Source: DATLMR01 sp035634255 (GTDB lineage: Bacteria > Acidobacteriota > Blastocatellia > UBA7656). Taken from it: a DNA stretch of 32,505 nucleotides. Made by a program: the position numbers and the translations under genes. Location of the stretch: the NCBI GenBank assembly GCA_035634255.1, contig DASQDI010000139.1, positions 1-32,505 on the forward strand, read 5' to 3'. This document shows, piece after piece, positions 24,764 to 32,466 of this stretch. The stretch's first letter is position 1. Each line of letters opens with the position of its first letter. The notes beneath the pieces were generated by a model that searched no databases, had not been told where the DNA came from, and saw only the letters and a program-made list of their open reading frames with translations.

Positions 24764-25441
24764 ATGAAGCCAACATCATCGACCTCAATCCTGAGTAAGC
24801 CCGCCGCGTGCCTCGCCCTGCTCGCGCTCTGCCTGCTCCACGCGCCCGCGAAGGGGCAGACCCTCGTGGACCAGATAGTCACGCTCGTCAACGACGACCT
24901 CATCACGCGCTCGGACCTCCTGTGGAGCCTCGCCCTCGACCCGAGCGCCCCGAACCCGTCGGGCATGGTCAGCTCCGAGCTGCTCAGGCGCAAGCTCGAC
25001 ATAATGATCGACCAGCGCTTGATAGGGCAGGAAGCCTCAAAGATTCCCGGCGCCGAAGTGACCCCCGAAGAGGTCGATAAGAAGCGGGCCGATCTCATCG
25101 CCAGATTCCCGTCGGAGGCGGCCTTCCGCGAGCGCGTGCAGTCGGTCGGGCTGACGCCCGAGAGGATAGACGAGCTGCTGCGCGAGATGATCCTGATCGA
25201 GAAGTTCATCGACTTCAGGTTCCAGGCATTCGTCTTCGTCTCCGAGCAGGAGATAGAGCGCTACTACAACGACGAGCTCGCCCCACGAATCCGCAGGGAA
25301 GGCCAGGTGCCGCCCCCGCTCGATCAAGTCCGCGAAATGATCAGGGAGAACCTTCGGGCCGGAAAGATAAACGAGGAGATCGACCGATACCTCGCCGCTG
25401 CCCGCCAGCGCGCCGACATCGTGCACCTCGCTGAACTGTAG
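24764..25441 (+). CDS. SurA N-terminal-type periplasmic chaperone, no PPIase domain
   Basis: A 225-residue exported protein: signal peptide ending near APAKGQ, then VDQIVTLVNDDLITRSDL, the typical SurA start (V-D-x-I-V-A-x-V-N). Helical segments ELLRRKLDIMIDQRLIGQEA and RERVQSVGLTPERIDELLREM match the SurA_N chaperone domain. The parvulin PPIase domains of full SurA are absent; after VSEQEIERYYNDEL the protein goes straight to the C-terminal helix (VREMIRENLRAGKINEEIDRYLAAAR). The ATG is 2 bp after the bamA stop, so the genes are translationally linked. It probably escorts outer-membrane proteins to the BamA homologue. Confidence 0.85.
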   Translation: MKPTSSTSILSKPAACLALLALCLLHAPAKGQTLVDQIVTLVNDDLITRSDLLWSLALDPSAPNPSGMVSSELLRRKLDIMIDQRLIGQEASKIPGAEVTPEEVDKKRADLIARFPSEAAFRERVQSVGLTPERIDELLREMILIEKFIDFRFQAFVFVSEQEIERYYNDELAPRIRREGQVPPPLDQVREMIRENLRAGKINEEIDRYLAAARQRADIVHLAEL

Positions 25442-25513
25442 CCTGACAATTTATTGTAGCGGGCCGGAATTTCCGAACCGCTAACCGGCATAAAGCGTTT
25501 GAACTTTCCGGAT

Positions 25514-25555
25514 CGACAACGGAACAGGTTGTCGTCATTAATACTGGTCTTTTTT
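25514..25555 (+). terminator. Hairpin with T-run after the SurA-like gene
   Basis: A 7-bp stem CGACAAC/GTTGTCG (25514-25520 with 25528-25534, 7-nt loop) is followed 15 nt later by a run of six T (25550-25555). The gap makes it a moderate terminator candidate. Confidence 0.4.
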
Positions 25556-25567
25556 AAGGATTTAGGC

Positions 25568-25573
25568 TAATAT
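25568..25573 (+). promoter_or_regulatory. -10 element TAATAT before the second VWFA gene
   Basis: TAATAT preceded by GGC lies 81 bp before the ATG at 25655. No convincing -35 box was found. The leader would be about 75 nt. Confidence 0.3.
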
Positions 25574-25654
25574 CCGCCCAGGTGCACAAATTGAAGTAGC
25601 CGACCCAGGTCCTACACTCTGCGCCGCAACTTGCAGTATTTCAGGAGGTCGATA

Positions 25655-27346
25655 ATGAAACGTCTATCCGCCGCTTGCCCTATGTTTCTGGTCATTCTCA
25701 GCCTACTACAGCTGTCAGGCACGACCGCGCGCGCGCGGCAGGATTCGCAGGACGAGCCGATAAGGCTCAGGTCGGAGCTGGTGCAGGTGGATCTGGTCGT
25801 GCTCGATAAATCGGGCAGGCCCGTGAGGGACTTGAAGAAGGAGGACTTCATCCTGACGGAAGATGGGAAGCCGCAGTCGATCACCTTCTTCTCGCTCCTG
25901 ACCCCTCCGCCCGCGGGGACGGCGGCGGCCGCGCCGTCGCGCGCGACGGCGGGCCGCGCCCAGGACCAGCCCGGCATCTCTCCCGATTCCGGGAGGACCA
26001 TCTTTCTCATCTTCGACCCGTACTTCATCAGCTTCGAGTCGTACCCGCGACTCAGAAAAGGGTTGCAGGGGTTCATAAAAGACAGCCTCGGCCCGCAGGA
26101 TCAGGTGGCCATCATCAACCTGAGCGGGGGGGCCGCGGTCTTTCAGCACGCGAGCGCCAACAAAGAGGTCCTGTCGCTCGCCCTCGACGCGATGCTCCGC
26201 TCCGGCACCAAGAACAGCGAGACCACCCCCGCGAGCGGGCTGGCCTCGGCGATTCAGGACAGCGGCATCGAGGGCCTGAGGCGGATAGAGGGCGGCAAGA
26301 TCGAGCTCATGGAGAAAGACTACAGGCTTAAAAATACTCTGAGGTCGCTCGCCAGCATTTCGAAGAACCTGAGCGAGGTGCCGGGGCGCAAGATCGCCAT
26401 CTTCGTGTCGGAGTATTTCCCCGTCTTCCTCGACCCCGGCCACCTGAGCGGGGACGAGCCCAACAGGACCAACTACTCAAACGAAATACGCGACATCATC
26501 GGCAGGGCGAGGCAGGGCGGCCTCGTCTTTTATACACTCGACCCGCAGGGGTTGACGGCGAGCCAGATTCCGGGAGGCACGGCCGCCTCGCACCAGCCCG
26601 CTTCCATGTTCGGGGGCAGGAAGGCTCCGGGGGAAGCGTTCAACAACCTCGACTTGCTCCGGCAGAACCGCGAAGGGCTGCGCTACATCGCGGCGGCGAC
26701 CGGCGGCCAGTCGATTCTGGACACGAATGACTTCAGGCCGGGGCTCGACAGGATCATCAAAGACAACGAGGCCGTATACATCCTCGCTTATTACCCGACG
26801 AACTCGGCGGAAGACGGCAAGTTCCGGCGCGTGAAGATTCAGGTGAAGGGCCGCCCGGACCTGACGGTCAGGACGAGGGAGGGCTACCTCGCCCGCGGGG
26901 CGAAAGGCGATAACCGCAAACCCGCGTCGAAAGAGGAGCGCCTGAGCGAGGCGGTCTCAAGGCTCGCCCCCATCCGCAACATCAGGGTGGGCCTGGAGCT
27001 TCAGGGCGGCTCGCAGTCGGTCGATGTCGCTTCCAACAGGGCGAACTTCGTCGTGCAGATCAATCCCGAGGCCGCTCTGTTCAGGCATCAGGGCGGGGCG
27101 CACAGGGCCACGTTCGAGATAGCCGGGTTCATCTACGACCTTCAGAACAAGCTCGTGGACGGCTTCAGCAGGACCGTGAAGCTGGACCTGACGGAGGCGA
27201 AATACTCGCGGTTGATGGAGACGGGGATTACCCTTCCCGTCGAGGTGCAGTTTAAGAAGCCCGGCCTGTACAGCCTTCGCGTGGCGGTCCTCGAACCCGA
27301 GAGCGGGGAGGTCGGGACGGCCTCCAACTGGGTCAACGCGAAGTAG
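25655..27346 (+). CDS. Secreted VWFA-related protein (acidobacterial TIGR03436-like), long form
   Basis: A 563-residue exported protein. The ATG at 25655 has AGGAGGT 6 nt upstream and is preferred over an in-frame TTG at 25631. After the signal peptide, the segment IRLRSELVQVDLVVLDKSGRPVRDLKKEDF is the hallmark of the family, followed by FILTEDGKPQSITFF. The VWA-like domain starts at TIFLIFDPYFISFE, so the usual DxSxS metal motif is not present. It continues through KNTLRSLASISKNLSEVPGRKIAIFVSEYF and TGGQSILDTNDF. A C-terminal beta domain (about 420-563) follows. Function unknown. Confidence 0.85.
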   Translation: MKRLSAACPMFLVILSLLQLSGTTARARQDSQDEPIRLRSELVQVDLVVLDKSGRPVRDLKKEDFILTEDGKPQSITFFSLLTPPPAGTAAAAPSRATAGRAQDQPGISPDSGRTIFLIFDPYFISFESYPRLRKGLQGFIKDSLGPQDQVAIINLSGGAAVFQHASANKEVLSLALDAMLRSGTKNSETTPASGLASAIQDSGIEGLRRIEGGKIELMEKDYRLKNTLRSLASISKNLSEVPGRKIAIFVSEYFPVFLDPGHLSGDEPNRTNYSNEIRDIIGRARQGGLVFYTLDPQGLTASQIPGGTAASHQPASMFGGRKAPGEAFNNLDLLRQNREGLRYIAAATGGQSILDTNDFRPGLDRIIKDNEAVYILAYYPTNSAEDGKFRRVKIQVKGRPDLTVRTREGYLARGAKGDNRKPASKEERLSEAVSRLAPIRNIRVGLELQGGSQSVDVASNRANFVVQINPEAALFRHQGGAHRATFEIAGFIYDLQNKLVDGFSRTVKLDLTEAKYSRLMETGITLPVEVQFKKPGLYSLRVAVLEPESGEVGTASNWVNAK

Positions 27347-27364
27347 GCGTCAGGGGGCATTTGT

Positions 27365-27412
27365 CAGGGGACAGGGGTCAGGGTAAGAAAAGTATTCCAT
27401 AAAGAGAGTCTC
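27365..27412 (-). repeat. Dispersed intergenic repeat, copy 2
   Basis: In reverse orientation this matches 13620-13667 at 37 of 48 positions, with GAGACTCTCTTTATGGAAT at its start. It begins 19 bp after the stop codon of the second VWFA gene. The G-rich flank is CAGGGGACAGGGGTCAGGG. Confidence 0.65.
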
Positions 27413-27425
27413 GAATCATCTACAG

Positions 27426-27450
27426 GGAGGCGGGTCATTGACCCGCCTCC
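27426..27450. terminator. Perfect GC hairpin after the second VWFA gene
   Basis: GGAGGCGGGT/ACCCGCCTCC is a 10-bp perfect stem with loop CATTG. The loop and stem resemble the hairpin after purM (31322-31341). No T-run follows. Confidence 0.5.
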
Positions 27451-27545
27451 TCCATTCAGCGGGCCTTCTCAGGTTAATCACGCCGCCGCTTTACGCCGCG
27501 GCTTAAAAATCTCTAACCGGCCTCTGGCCCCCGACCCCTGACCCC

Positions 27546-27554
27546 TGCTAATAT
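27546..27554 (+). promoter_or_regulatory. Extended -10 promoter for purF
   Basis: TGC-TAATAT lies 27 bp before the purF ATG, giving a leader of about 21 nt with GGAG at a long spacing. The TG comes from the end of the C-rich repeat arm. Confidence 0.4.
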
Positions 27555-27581
27555 TCTCCTTCGGCCTGGAGACACAACATC

Positions 27582-29012
27582 ATGGATAAGTTGAGGGAAG
27601 AGTGTGGCGTATTTGGTATCTTCAACCATGAAGATTCCGCGCGCCTCGCCTATCTGGGGCTGTACGCCTTGCAGCACCGCGGGCAGGAATCGGCCGGCAT
27701 CGTCTCGTCGGACGGCGAGCGCCTGCACGCCGTGCGCGGCATGGGGTACGTCAGCGAAATATTCACTCAGGAGCAGCTCTCATACCTGCCGGGCCGCGCC
27801 GCCATCGGGCATGTCCGCTACTCGACCGCGGGCAGCGTCTCCCTGCGCGAGGCGCAGCCCTTTCTGGTCGACGGGCACCGGGGCCAGATCGCGCTCTGTC
27901 ACAACGGCAACCTGCCGTACGCGAGCCGCGTGCGCGCGGAGCTTGAGGTGGACGGGGCCATCTTCTCTTCCACGTCCGACACCGAAGTCGTCCTGCACAA
28001 GATCGCCCGCTCGCGCGCCGCGGACCTGATCGGCGCGATAGTCGAAACCTTCGCGGAGATCGAGGGCGCGTACTCCATGCTCTTTCAGACGAAGGACAGC
28101 CTGATCGCGGTCCGCGACCCGCGCGGCTTCCGCCCGCTCTGCCTCGGGCAGCTCGGGGACTCTTACGTGATCGCGTCGGAGACCTGCGCTTTCGACCTGA
28201 TCGACGCCACCTACCTGCGCGACGTGCAGCCCGGAGAGATACTCATAATCAATGACGAGGGCTTGCACTCTTCCTTCCCTTGGAAGAAGGAGAAGCCCGC
28301 GCACTGCATCTTCGAGCACGTATATTTCTCGCGCCCGGACTCCATAGTCTTCGGCCGCTCGGTCAACAAGAGCCGCCACAAGATGGGGCAGGCGCTCGCG
28401 CGCGAGCACCCGGCGGACGCCGACATCGTGGTGCCCGTGCCGGATTCGGGCACGTCGGCCGCCATCGGCTACGCCTCGGAGTCTGGCCTCAAATTCCGCT
28501 TCGGGCTGGTGCGCAACCATTACGTCGGGCGCACGTTCATCGAGCCCAAGCAGTCGATCCGCCATTTCGGGGTCAAGATCAAGCTCAACGCCGTCCGCGA
28601 CCTGATCGAGGGGTTGCGCGTCGTGCTGATCGACGACTCCATCGTGCGCGGGACGACCTCGAAGAAGATCGTGCAGATGGTCCGCCAGGCCGGGGCGCGC
28701 GAGGTCCACGTCCGCATAAGCTGCCCGCCGACCGTCGCCCCCTGCTTCTACGGGGTCGACACGCCGACCAGAGAGGAGCTGATCGGGGCCAACCTCTCGA
28801 CCGACGAGATCGCCCGCTTCATCGGGGCCGACAGCCTCGGCTACCTCAGCCTCGGCGGCCTGCTGAGCGCGAGTGGGGACCGGTTCGGCAATCGGCACTG
28901 CACGGCCTGTTACACGAACGACTACCCGATACCGGTCATCTCCGGCGCGCGCACCAAGGCCGAGCGTGAGGAAGGCGCGCTCACGCACGACAGCGTCTGG
29001 CCCCGGTTCTGA
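27582..29012 (+). CDS. purF: Amidophosphoribosyltransferase PurF
   Basis: First committed step of purine synthesis: PRPP plus glutamine to phosphoribosylamine. The 476-residue protein begins MDKLREE-CGVFG, so Cys8 is the glutaminase nucleophile after a short propeptide to be removed, as in the B. subtilis type. ALQHRGQESAGI and GHVRYSTAG are glutaminase motifs; VVLIDDSIVRGTTSKK is the PRPP-binding loop. Cysteines in AHCIF, SCPPTVAPC and HCTAC fit the Fe-S cluster ligands of that type. The ATG has GGAG about 10 nt upstream. It heads a run ending in purM. Confidence 0.97.
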   Translation: MDKLREECGVFGIFNHEDSARLAYLGLYALQHRGQESAGIVSSDGERLHAVRGMGYVSEIFTQEQLSYLPGRAAIGHVRYSTAGSVSLREAQPFLVDGHRGQIALCHNGNLPYASRVRAELEVDGAIFSSTSDTEVVLHKIARSRAADLIGAIVETFAEIEGAYSMLFQTKDSLIAVRDPRGFRPLCLGQLGDSYVIASETCAFDLIDATYLRDVQPGEILIINDEGLHSSFPWKKEKPAHCIFEHVYFSRPDSIVFGRSVNKSRHKMGQALAREHPADADIVVPVPDSGTSAAIGYASESGLKFRFGLVRNHYVGRTFIEPKQSIRHFGVKIKLNAVRDLIEGLRVVLIDDSIVRGTTSKKIVQMVRQAGAREVHVRISCPPTVAPCFYGVDTPTREELIGANLSTDEIARFIGADSLGYLSLGGLLSASGDRFGNRHCTACYTNDYPIPVISGARTKAEREEGALTHDSVWPRF

Positions 29013-29026
29013 TCTTTCCTGAAAGA

Positions 29027-30022
29027 ATGAGAAAACGCTCCAGCTCGATCTCCGTCCTCGTGCTGCTGCTAGCGGCGGCGGCCGCGTACTATCTCCTCCG
29101 CCCCCGGCCCGCGCCCGAAGAGCCGGTGCCGGGCCCCGTCTCCGGCAATCTCGTCGTCCATTTCCTCGACATAGGGCAGGGGGATTGCGAGCTGCTCAGG
29201 CTGCCCGGCGGCGAGACGATCCTGATAGACTCCGGCGACGCGGGCGCGCCCACGGTCGATATCCTGAAGCGGTACGGGGTGAGGGAGATTGACCTCGCCA
29301 TCGCCACGCACCCGCACCAGGACCACATCGGAGAGATGCGCGACATCATGCGCGCGATCAACGTCAAGGAGGTGTGGGACTCCGGCTTCCCTCTGCCGCG
29401 AAAGACCTACGAGCTGATGCTTCAGGAGATCAAAGACCGCGGGATCAAGTTCTCCACCCCGAGGCGCGGCCTCACGCGCAGGTTCGGGGACGTTCTCGTC
29501 GAAGTGGTCGCGCCCGACGACGACTTCGTGGGCGATAACCCGAACAACGGCTCGATAGTCGTGAGGGTGACTTTCGGCAGCAAGCGCTTCCTCTTCACGG
29601 GCGACAGCGAGCTTGAGGCGTGGGCGGAGATGATGCGGACGGGCGGGGACAAGCTGAGGGCGGACGTGTTGAAAGCCGCGCACCACGGCAGTTCGAACGG
29701 GACCACCGCCGACGTGCTCGACGCGGTCCGCCCTTCGGTCGTCACGATAAGCTGCAAGCTCGGCAACGACTACCACCACCCGCACCCGAGGGTCGTGGGC
29801 CTGCTCGAACAGCAGAGGGGGAGCATCCGGGTCTTTCGCACGGACCTGCAAGGCGACATAACCGCGGTCTGCGACGGCAACAGCATCGAGATGCGCGCGG
29901 ACAGGCAGGTGCCGCCGGATCAGCTCTACTTGACGGGAGATGAGGCGGCGGGTAAGGTGGCGGGCAGAGAGAACGGGGCGCGCGGCTCTTCGCCCGCGCG
30001 GGGCGGCAGGGGGTCGAGATGA
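29027..30022 (+). CDS. Membrane-anchored ComEC-type metallo-beta-lactamase-fold protein
   Basis: A 331-residue protein with an N-terminal hydrophobic anchor (about 9-24) and then a beta-lactamase-fold domain like the C-terminal part of ComEC/Rec2. VVHFLDIGQGDCELL is the family start. The metal motif is THPHQDH (His95, His97, Asp99, His100), followed by RFLFTGDSE, LKAAHHGSSN and HHPHPRVV. Such domains are predicted extracytoplasmic hydrolases or nucleases acting in DNA uptake or degradation. The ComEC channel domain is absent. The last 30 or so residues are Gly/Arg-rich. It starts 14 bp after purF and overlaps the DUF3006 gene by ATGA. Confidence 0.88.
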   Translation: MRKRSSSISVLVLLLAAAAAYYLLRPRPAPEEPVPGPVSGNLVVHFLDIGQGDCELLRLPGGETILIDSGDAGAPTVDILKRYGVREIDLAIATHPHQDHIGEMRDIMRAINVKEVWDSGFPLPRKTYELMLQEIKDRGIKFSTPRRGLTRRFGDVLVEVVAPDDDFVGDNPNNGSIVVRVTFGSKRFLFTGDSELEAWAEMMRTGGDKLRADVLKAAHHGSSNGTTADVLDAVRPSVVTISCKLGNDYHHPHPRVVGLLEQQRGSIRVFRTDLQGDITAVCDGNSIEMRADRQVPPDQLYLTGDEAAGKVAGRENGARGSSPARGGRGSR

Positions 30023-30270
30023 AGAAAGAGAGCACCGTCAAGGTCGAGATAGATCGCGTCGAGGATGGCATAGCGGTCGTAGTGCTCAGCGACGACGACG
30101 AAGTGAAGTTCAGCCTGCCGGCGAAGTACCTGCCCGAAGGCGCGCGCGACGGCGACCACCTCCGGTTGATTTTCAAGGTGGACGAGAGGGGCCGCGAAGA
30201 GACGAAGGCGAGGGTGAGTGACCTGCTGAAAGAGCTTAAGGGCGGCCGGGACGACAAAAGCGACGCATGA
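30019..30270 (+). CDS. DUF3006-family small protein
   Basis: An 83-residue acidic protein with the DUF3006 pattern: VKVEIDRVEDGIAVVVLSDD, then a hydrophobic strand and LPAKYLPEGARDGDHLRLIF. The family is typically encoded next to a ComEC-like metallo-beta-lactamase, as here. Function unknown. Both ends overlap neighbours by ATGA (30019-30022 and 30267-30270), so expression is translationally coupled from the hydrolase through to purM. Confidence 0.85.
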   Translation: MKKESTVKVEIDRVEDGIAVVVLSDDDEVKFSLPAKYLPEGARDGDHLRLIFKVDERGREETKARVSDLLKELKGGRDDKSDA

Positions 30271-31313
30271 GGCTTATGAGAGAAGAGATAAGTTATAAAG
30301 ATTCGGGGGTCGATATTGACGCCGCAAACGAGGCGAAGGAGCGCATCAAGCGGCTCGCGCGCTCGACTTTCAACCCGAACGTGCTGACGGAGATCGGCTC
30401 GTTCGGGGGCATGTTCCGCGCGGACTTCGGCGCGATGCGCGAGCCCGTACTCGTCTCTTCCGCCGACGGTGTCGGGACGAAGTTGCGCGTGGCTTTCATG
30501 TCGGGGGTTCACAACACGGTCGGTTACGACCTCGTGGGCCATTGCGTCAACGACATTCTGGTGCAGGGCGCGCGCCCCCTCTTCTTCCTCGACTACATCG
30601 CCGCCGGGCGGCTGGTGCCCGACACAATCGCGGCCGTAATCGAGGGGCTCGCGCGCGGGTGCAGGGAAGCGGGCTGCGTTCTGATCGGGGGGGAGACGGC
30701 GGAGATGCCGGGCTTTTACGCCGACGGGGAGTACGATGTCGCGGGGTTCATCGTCGGGGTGGTGGACCGCGGGCGCATCATCGACGGCTCGCGCATCGCT
30801 CGGGGCGACCTGCTGATCGGGCTGCCTTCGGTCGGGCTGCACACGAACGGCTACAGCCTCGCCCGCAAGCTGCTGTTTGAAGTGGCCGGACACGGCCCCG
30901 GAACGTACGTCGAAGAGCTCGGCTGCACCGTGGCCGAAGAGCTGCTCAAGCCCCACCGCAGTTACCTGCGGGCGGTCGAGGGGCTGCTTGATTCCGGAAT
31001 CATCAAGGGGCTCGTCCACATCACGGGGGGCGGGCTGCTTGAAAACATTCCGCGCATTCTTCCCGAGGGGGCCGCGGCCGAGATCGACTCGGGCTCCTGG
31101 CCCGTGCTGCCCGTCTTCGACCTGCTCGCGCGGCTCGGGAACGTCTCGGAGCGCGAGATGTATCGCACCTTCAACATGGGCGTGGGCATGGTCATCGTCG
31201 CGGGCCCCCAGGACGCGGCCCGCGTGCGCTCGCATCTTGATGAAATGGGGGAGAGGCATTACGATATCGGGCGCATCATCGAAGGGCCCCAAACAGTCTC
31301 CATCACTGGATAA
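30267..31313 (+). CDS. purM: Phosphoribosylformylglycinamidine cyclo-ligase (AIR synthase)
   Basis: Fifth step of purine synthesis: ATP-dependent closure of FGAM to AIR. The 348-residue protein begins YKDSGVDIDAANEAKERIK, the PurM signature, and contains SSADGVGTKLRVAF, GYDLVGHCVNDILVQGARPLFFLDY, LIGGETAEMPGFY and HITGGGLLENIPRILP. The ATG overlaps the DUF3006 stop; an ATG at 30276 with GAGG nearby is an alternative. It is separated from purF by the two non-purine genes. Confidence 0.97.
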   Translation: MRLMREEISYKDSGVDIDAANEAKERIKRLARSTFNPNVLTEIGSFGGMFRADFGAMREPVLVSSADGVGTKLRVAFMSGVHNTVGYDLVGHCVNDILVQGARPLFFLDYIAAGRLVPDTIAAVIEGLARGCREAGCVLIGGETAEMPGFYADGEYDVAGFIVGVVDRGRIIDGSRIARGDLLIGLPSVGLHTNGYSLARKLLFEVAGHGPGTYVEELGCTVAEELLKPHRSYLRAVEGLLDSGIIKGLVHITGGGLLENIPRILPEGAAAEIDSGSWPVLPVFDLLARLGNVSEREMYRTFNMGVGMVIVAGPQDAARVRSHLDEMGERHYDIGRIIEGPQTVSITG

Positions 31314-31321
31314 TAAAAGCG

Positions 31322-31341
31322 GAGGCGGACATTGCCGCCTC
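31322..31341. terminator. Hairpin after purM
   Basis: GAGGCGG/CCGCCTC is a 7-bp perfect stem with loop ACATTG, 8 bp after the purM stop. A-rich sequence (AATAAAAGG) follows rather than T-rich sequence. It resembles the hairpin at 27426-27450. Confidence 0.4.
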
Positions 31342-31397
31342 GCCGCGCGCAACAATAAAAGGGGATTCTTCGTTTAGGGTACGACGGAGCGATATTA

Positions 31398-32387
31398 ATG
31401 GCTTACTGTTCTAACTGCGGAATGGCGACCGAAGCGGGCAAGATGTTCTGCCGCAATTGCGGCACGCCGGCCCCCGTCGACGAGGAGGCGCCCACGTCGC
31501 AACTGCCTTCGGAGCCCGCTCGGGACGCGGAGCTCCCCACGTTGAACCTGCCCCAGAATTCCGCGTCGGGCCGCGCGCCGGACGACGACTCTCAGACGTG
31601 GCACCTGCCGCCCGACACTATGTCTAATGCGGAGCCGCAGCGCCCGACCATGCCGGTCAACCAGGGGGCCACCGCCCCTCAAGCTCCCCCGCAGGGGAAC
31701 CCGTACGCGCCCCCGATGCAGTACTACCAGCCGCCTCCGCCCCCGGCGTATTATCAACCTCGGCCGCCGCTCGCGCCCCCGCAGACGAACATCAGGCTGG
31801 GCGACTGGCTCTCGGCCGGGTGGCAGGTCTACAAAGAGAACTGGCTGCTGATGTCTCTTTCGAGCCTGCTGGGCCTGTTCCTTGGCACGGTAACCTTCGG
31901 CGTGCTCGCGGGGCCCATGCTGATGGGGCTTTACAACATGGCCTTCAAGACCATGCGCGGCGAGCGGCCGCGGCTCGGAGACCTGTTCAAGTGGGAGGGT
32001 AGATTCGTTCAGGCATTCCTCTCTTTCCTGATCTTCGCGGCGATCTACATGGGATTCACCGCCGGCGGCCGGGGCGGGTTTCTCAGCGTCCTCGGCTTTC
32101 TGATCGTCAACCCCATACTGACCATCGGGCTCTCGTTCGTCCTGCCGCTCATACTGGAGCGGAATATGGACGTGGCCGCGGCCGTGAATTCGGTGGGGCG
32201 CCTGCTGTTCTCCCGCGACAAGCTGATGTGGTGGGTCGCGGGGCTGGTCTTCTTCTTCATCAATTTCGCGGGCGGGGCGGCCTGCGGAGTTGGCATACTC
32301 ATCACCCTGCCGTGGACCATCTCGGCGGCGGCGGTCGCCTACAATCAGATTTACGGAATCGATGACCCGAACCGCACGATGCACTGA
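31398..32387 (+). CDS. Zinc-ribbon membrane protein with Pro-rich linker
   Basis: A 329-residue protein. The N-terminal zinc ribbon has C4-x2-C7 and C18-x2-C21 (YCSNCG ... FCRNCG). Residues about 25-130 are a low-complexity, Pro/Gln-rich linker (PPPPPAYYQPRPP). The C-terminal half (about 131-329) has four or more hydrophobic segments: LMSLSSLLGLFLGTVTFGVL, AFLSFLIFAAIYMGF, VLGFLIVNPILTIGLSFVLP and VAGLVFFFINFAGGAACGVGI. The motif GDWLSAGWQVYKENW before the first helix is shared with bacterial integral membrane proteins of unknown function. No ribosome binding site stands out. It may be a separate transcription unit after purM. Confidence 0.8.
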   Translation: MAYCSNCGMATEAGKMFCRNCGTPAPVDEEAPTSQLPSEPARDAELPTLNLPQNSASGRAPDDDSQTWHLPPDTMSNAEPQRPTMPVNQGATAPQAPPQGNPYAPPMQYYQPPPPPAYYQPRPPLAPPQTNIRLGDWLSAGWQVYKENWLLMSLSSLLGLFLGTVTFGVLAGPMLMGLYNMAFKTMRGERPRLGDLFKWEGRFVQAFLSFLIFAAIYMGFTAGGRGGFLSVLGFLIVNPILTIGLSFVLPLILERNMDVAAAVNSVGRLLFSRDKLMWWVAGLVFFFINFAGGAACGVGILITLPWTISAAAVAYNQIYGIDDPNRTMH

Positions 32388-32466
32388 CGCCGACCCCTGA
32401 CTTCCGCCCTTTCTCACCGCCCTCCACTTGTCACCCGTCGCCCCCGGTTGGTAAATTGCCTTGCCG

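Larger units (their letters stand above)
27347..27581. other. Repeat-rich gap before purF
   Basis: 235 bp holding the second copy of the dispersed repeat, a perfect hairpin at 27426-27450, a C-rich run (ACCCCTGACCCCTGC at 27534-27548) that mirrors the G-rich end of the repeat, and the purF promoter. Confidence 0.6.

Noticed and set aside
29742..31355. 537-codon open frame on the minus strand opposite purM and its upstream genes
   Set aside because: It runs antisense to purM, DUF3006 and the hydrolase gene, and its composition is that of a GC-rich shadow frame.
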